The notes beneath the pieces were generated by a model. It searched no databases. It was not told the origin of the DNA and saw nothing but the letters and a program-made list of their open reading frames with translations. A program made the position numbers and the translations under genes. This document shows, in pieces, positions 62,322 to 64,000 of a stretch of DNA of 64,000 nucleotides; the first letter of the stretch is position 1, and each line of letters opens with the position of its first letter. The stretch comes from Climacium dendroides (Eukaryota; Streptophyta; Bryopsida; Hypnales; Climaciaceae), in assembly GCA_950106755.1 (NCBI GenBank), contig OX467084.1:26601213-26665212 (forward strand), in the 5' to 3' direction.

Positions 62322-62830
62322 TCCAAAATGATCTTTCTATTGGCCTCAATCTTTTATCCTAAGATGATCTTCTTACACTTTCTGATATTGAAAATTGGTC
62401 AAATTTGGCTTTCGATTGTTATAATATCAATTTTCTGTCTCCAAATGACATCTTTTTATAGTAATAGTTTTTCTTCCATCCATGCAATCGTCAATTGAAA
62501 GACAAATGAAATGACTAAAAGAATCGATCAACACTATTTGTTTTTATATTTTGCATCTCTTTGAATGTTGCTCAATTGAAAGAGATGAGCTTTGGAGGTG
62601 GAGGTGGTACAAAGATCCACACATGGTCTTGAGCCCATACTTACTACCCACAAAATGACACCTCACACTCAATAATTAAGTGCACATTGGTGCTCCTTGA
62701 AAATGTCAAAAAAAATTTACTATTCAATATTCAAAGCTGTAGTACATCGAACTCTACTTATAGTGCAAAATGGGTTTAAAAAATGTTATTTTCAACCTTA
62801 ATTCAAGATTATTTTGGGATGATGGGAGTA
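62322..62830 (-). mobile_element. TA-flanked Stowaway-like element, copy 2 (inverted)
   Basis: Read on the minus strand it begins TACTCCCATCATCCC and follows copy 1 at 58288-58956 almost throughout, including CACTCAATAATTAAG/GGAGTGTGAGG and the GATTGCATGGATGG segment. It lacks the 75-bp triplication. Confidence 0.7.
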
Positions 62831-64000
62831 AATATATATTCATGAAGGGAGTAAATATAGATTGTTCATGAAATAAATATACATTTATGAAGATGTGTAA
62901 TTAATTATCATCTTTATTTTGTGATAAAATCATAAATGTATCAAACAATTTATGCCATCAAAACTATTTTAAGATCAAATAATTATGAAAGTTTTGAATA
63001 GTATTTTATTTTAAATTATTTCTATTATAATTTTTAAAAATGTGTTTGAGATTTTGTTAGCATGACTATGAAAATGACTAATTGATATATTCATTTAGAG
63101 CATGTAGTATTTTTAGTTTTTGCAAAACTAGATCATATATAAGGATAATTTACAAATATACTTTTGGTATTCATCAAAAATCCTCAAGAAATCAATATTT
63201 CTATTGATTGTATAACATGCACCATATTTTCAATTATTATTGATTTTTAAATTTTTTTAAATAATTCAAAAATATTAATTTGAGCATGCATTTGGTCACC
63301 CAAGTCTTCAAAATAATATATGTAAGCTAGAACCCCACTTAAAAAGTTAGATTTTTTTCAGTTATCATTTGTGACACCAAAATCGTTTAAACCATGAACA
63401 CTACTTGACCATACAAAATGTTGTAAATAAACCATCAACAAAGAAGGGTGCACTCATTATACTTCATAAAAATTAAACTTGCAAGATTGCAATGACTGTG
63501 TGATTTGTTGATTTTTGAGGTATTTGCCATCAAAAACAAATAAGAAAACATGATAATTTGCAAAAGTAATTTGATTCTTGCACTTATTGCAATACAAAGC
63601 ATTTAATGGCACATACAATAATGATCACCATAATTATATATATATATATAAGATTTGGCAAAAAAAGTGGCCAAATTTTAAAACTTGGGATTTTGATTTT
63701 TGACATGATTTCATAACGCTATTGGGGAAAATAGAAGTGCTTTGGGGGAATAAATTTTTTATTTCATGGAATAAATTGATTCCAAAAAGCAAAAGTTATG
63801 TTACACTAAATTGAAAATGTTCAACCTTGCACAACTTTTAAAAATCACAAATATGCAATTATTCCATGAAAATGGCACGAAGGGGGACTGCAAAATGGAA
63901 GAAATTCATAAAAAGATGGCACGGGGGTGAAAAATTATGGGAGTTGTGTTGCAATTTGAACTTGTTGGGGACAAAATTGGCACATCTATGAGGTTGACAT

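Larger units (their letters stand above)
61512..64000. other. AT-rich DNA upstream of the first protease exon seen
   Basis: The reading frame demands an upstream exon ending in a two-base partial codon. I could not find a propeptide or signal-peptide exon here, so it is short, divergent or beyond the window. The stretch holds two transposable elements and otherwise nothing recognised. Confidence 0.5.

Overview
The window is nuclear DNA of a streptophyte, most likely a non-seed plant such as a bryophyte, lycophyte or fern. The evidence is a group C plant MAP kinase gene with the single intron typical of that group, TTTAGGG-type telo-box sequence beside it, GT-AG introns, very AT-rich introns and intergenic DNA, and dense short transposons. 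I cannot name the species.

Layout. 1-8.6 kb is intergenic: a GC-richer block up to about 780 that may be an old retroelement end, then AT-rich DNA with MITE-like elements. 8.8-10.7 kb (minus strand) holds a complete two-exon MAP kinase gene of 368 residues. Its intron is made of diverged ~85-bp repeats, and its 3' end is tandemly duplicated. 10.7-12 kb is its GC-richer 5' flank. 12-19.3 kb is AT-rich intergenic DNA with a TIR element and a TTAA-flanked element. 19.3-61.5 kb (minus strand) is one very long split gene. I reconstructed 25 exons with mutually consistent splice phases (3,940 coding bases, 1,312 residues to the stop). The 5' exon or exons carrying the start and signal peptide were not found; they lie upstream of 61,511, probably beyond the window. 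61.5-64 kb is AT-rich DNA with two more transposable elements.

The long gene encodes a predicted type I membrane protein. It has the end of an I9-like propeptide, a proteinase K-type subtilisin domain with an intact Asp/His/Asn/Ser active site, a beta-sandwich region, a PPC-like domain, a Ser/Thr-rich linker, four thrombospondin type 1 (TSP1) repeats, an EGF-like module, Cys-rich DxC-x-C motifs like those of ADAMTS proteins, a second EGF-like region, one transmembrane helix and a short basic tail. Joining a subtilisin to animal-like adhesion modules is very unusual for a land-plant lineage. It is the most interesting object in the window.

Most of the remaining structure is short transposons in the introns and flanks. 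These are a large family with CCCCTAAA ends flanked by TTAA (or CTAG), a palindromic family with 8-bp target duplications found only in or just upstream of the protease gene, two opposed copies of a TA-flanked Stowaway-like element, a 119-bp CACTA-type element with a GTA duplication, and two further TIR elements. The two genes show no functional link.
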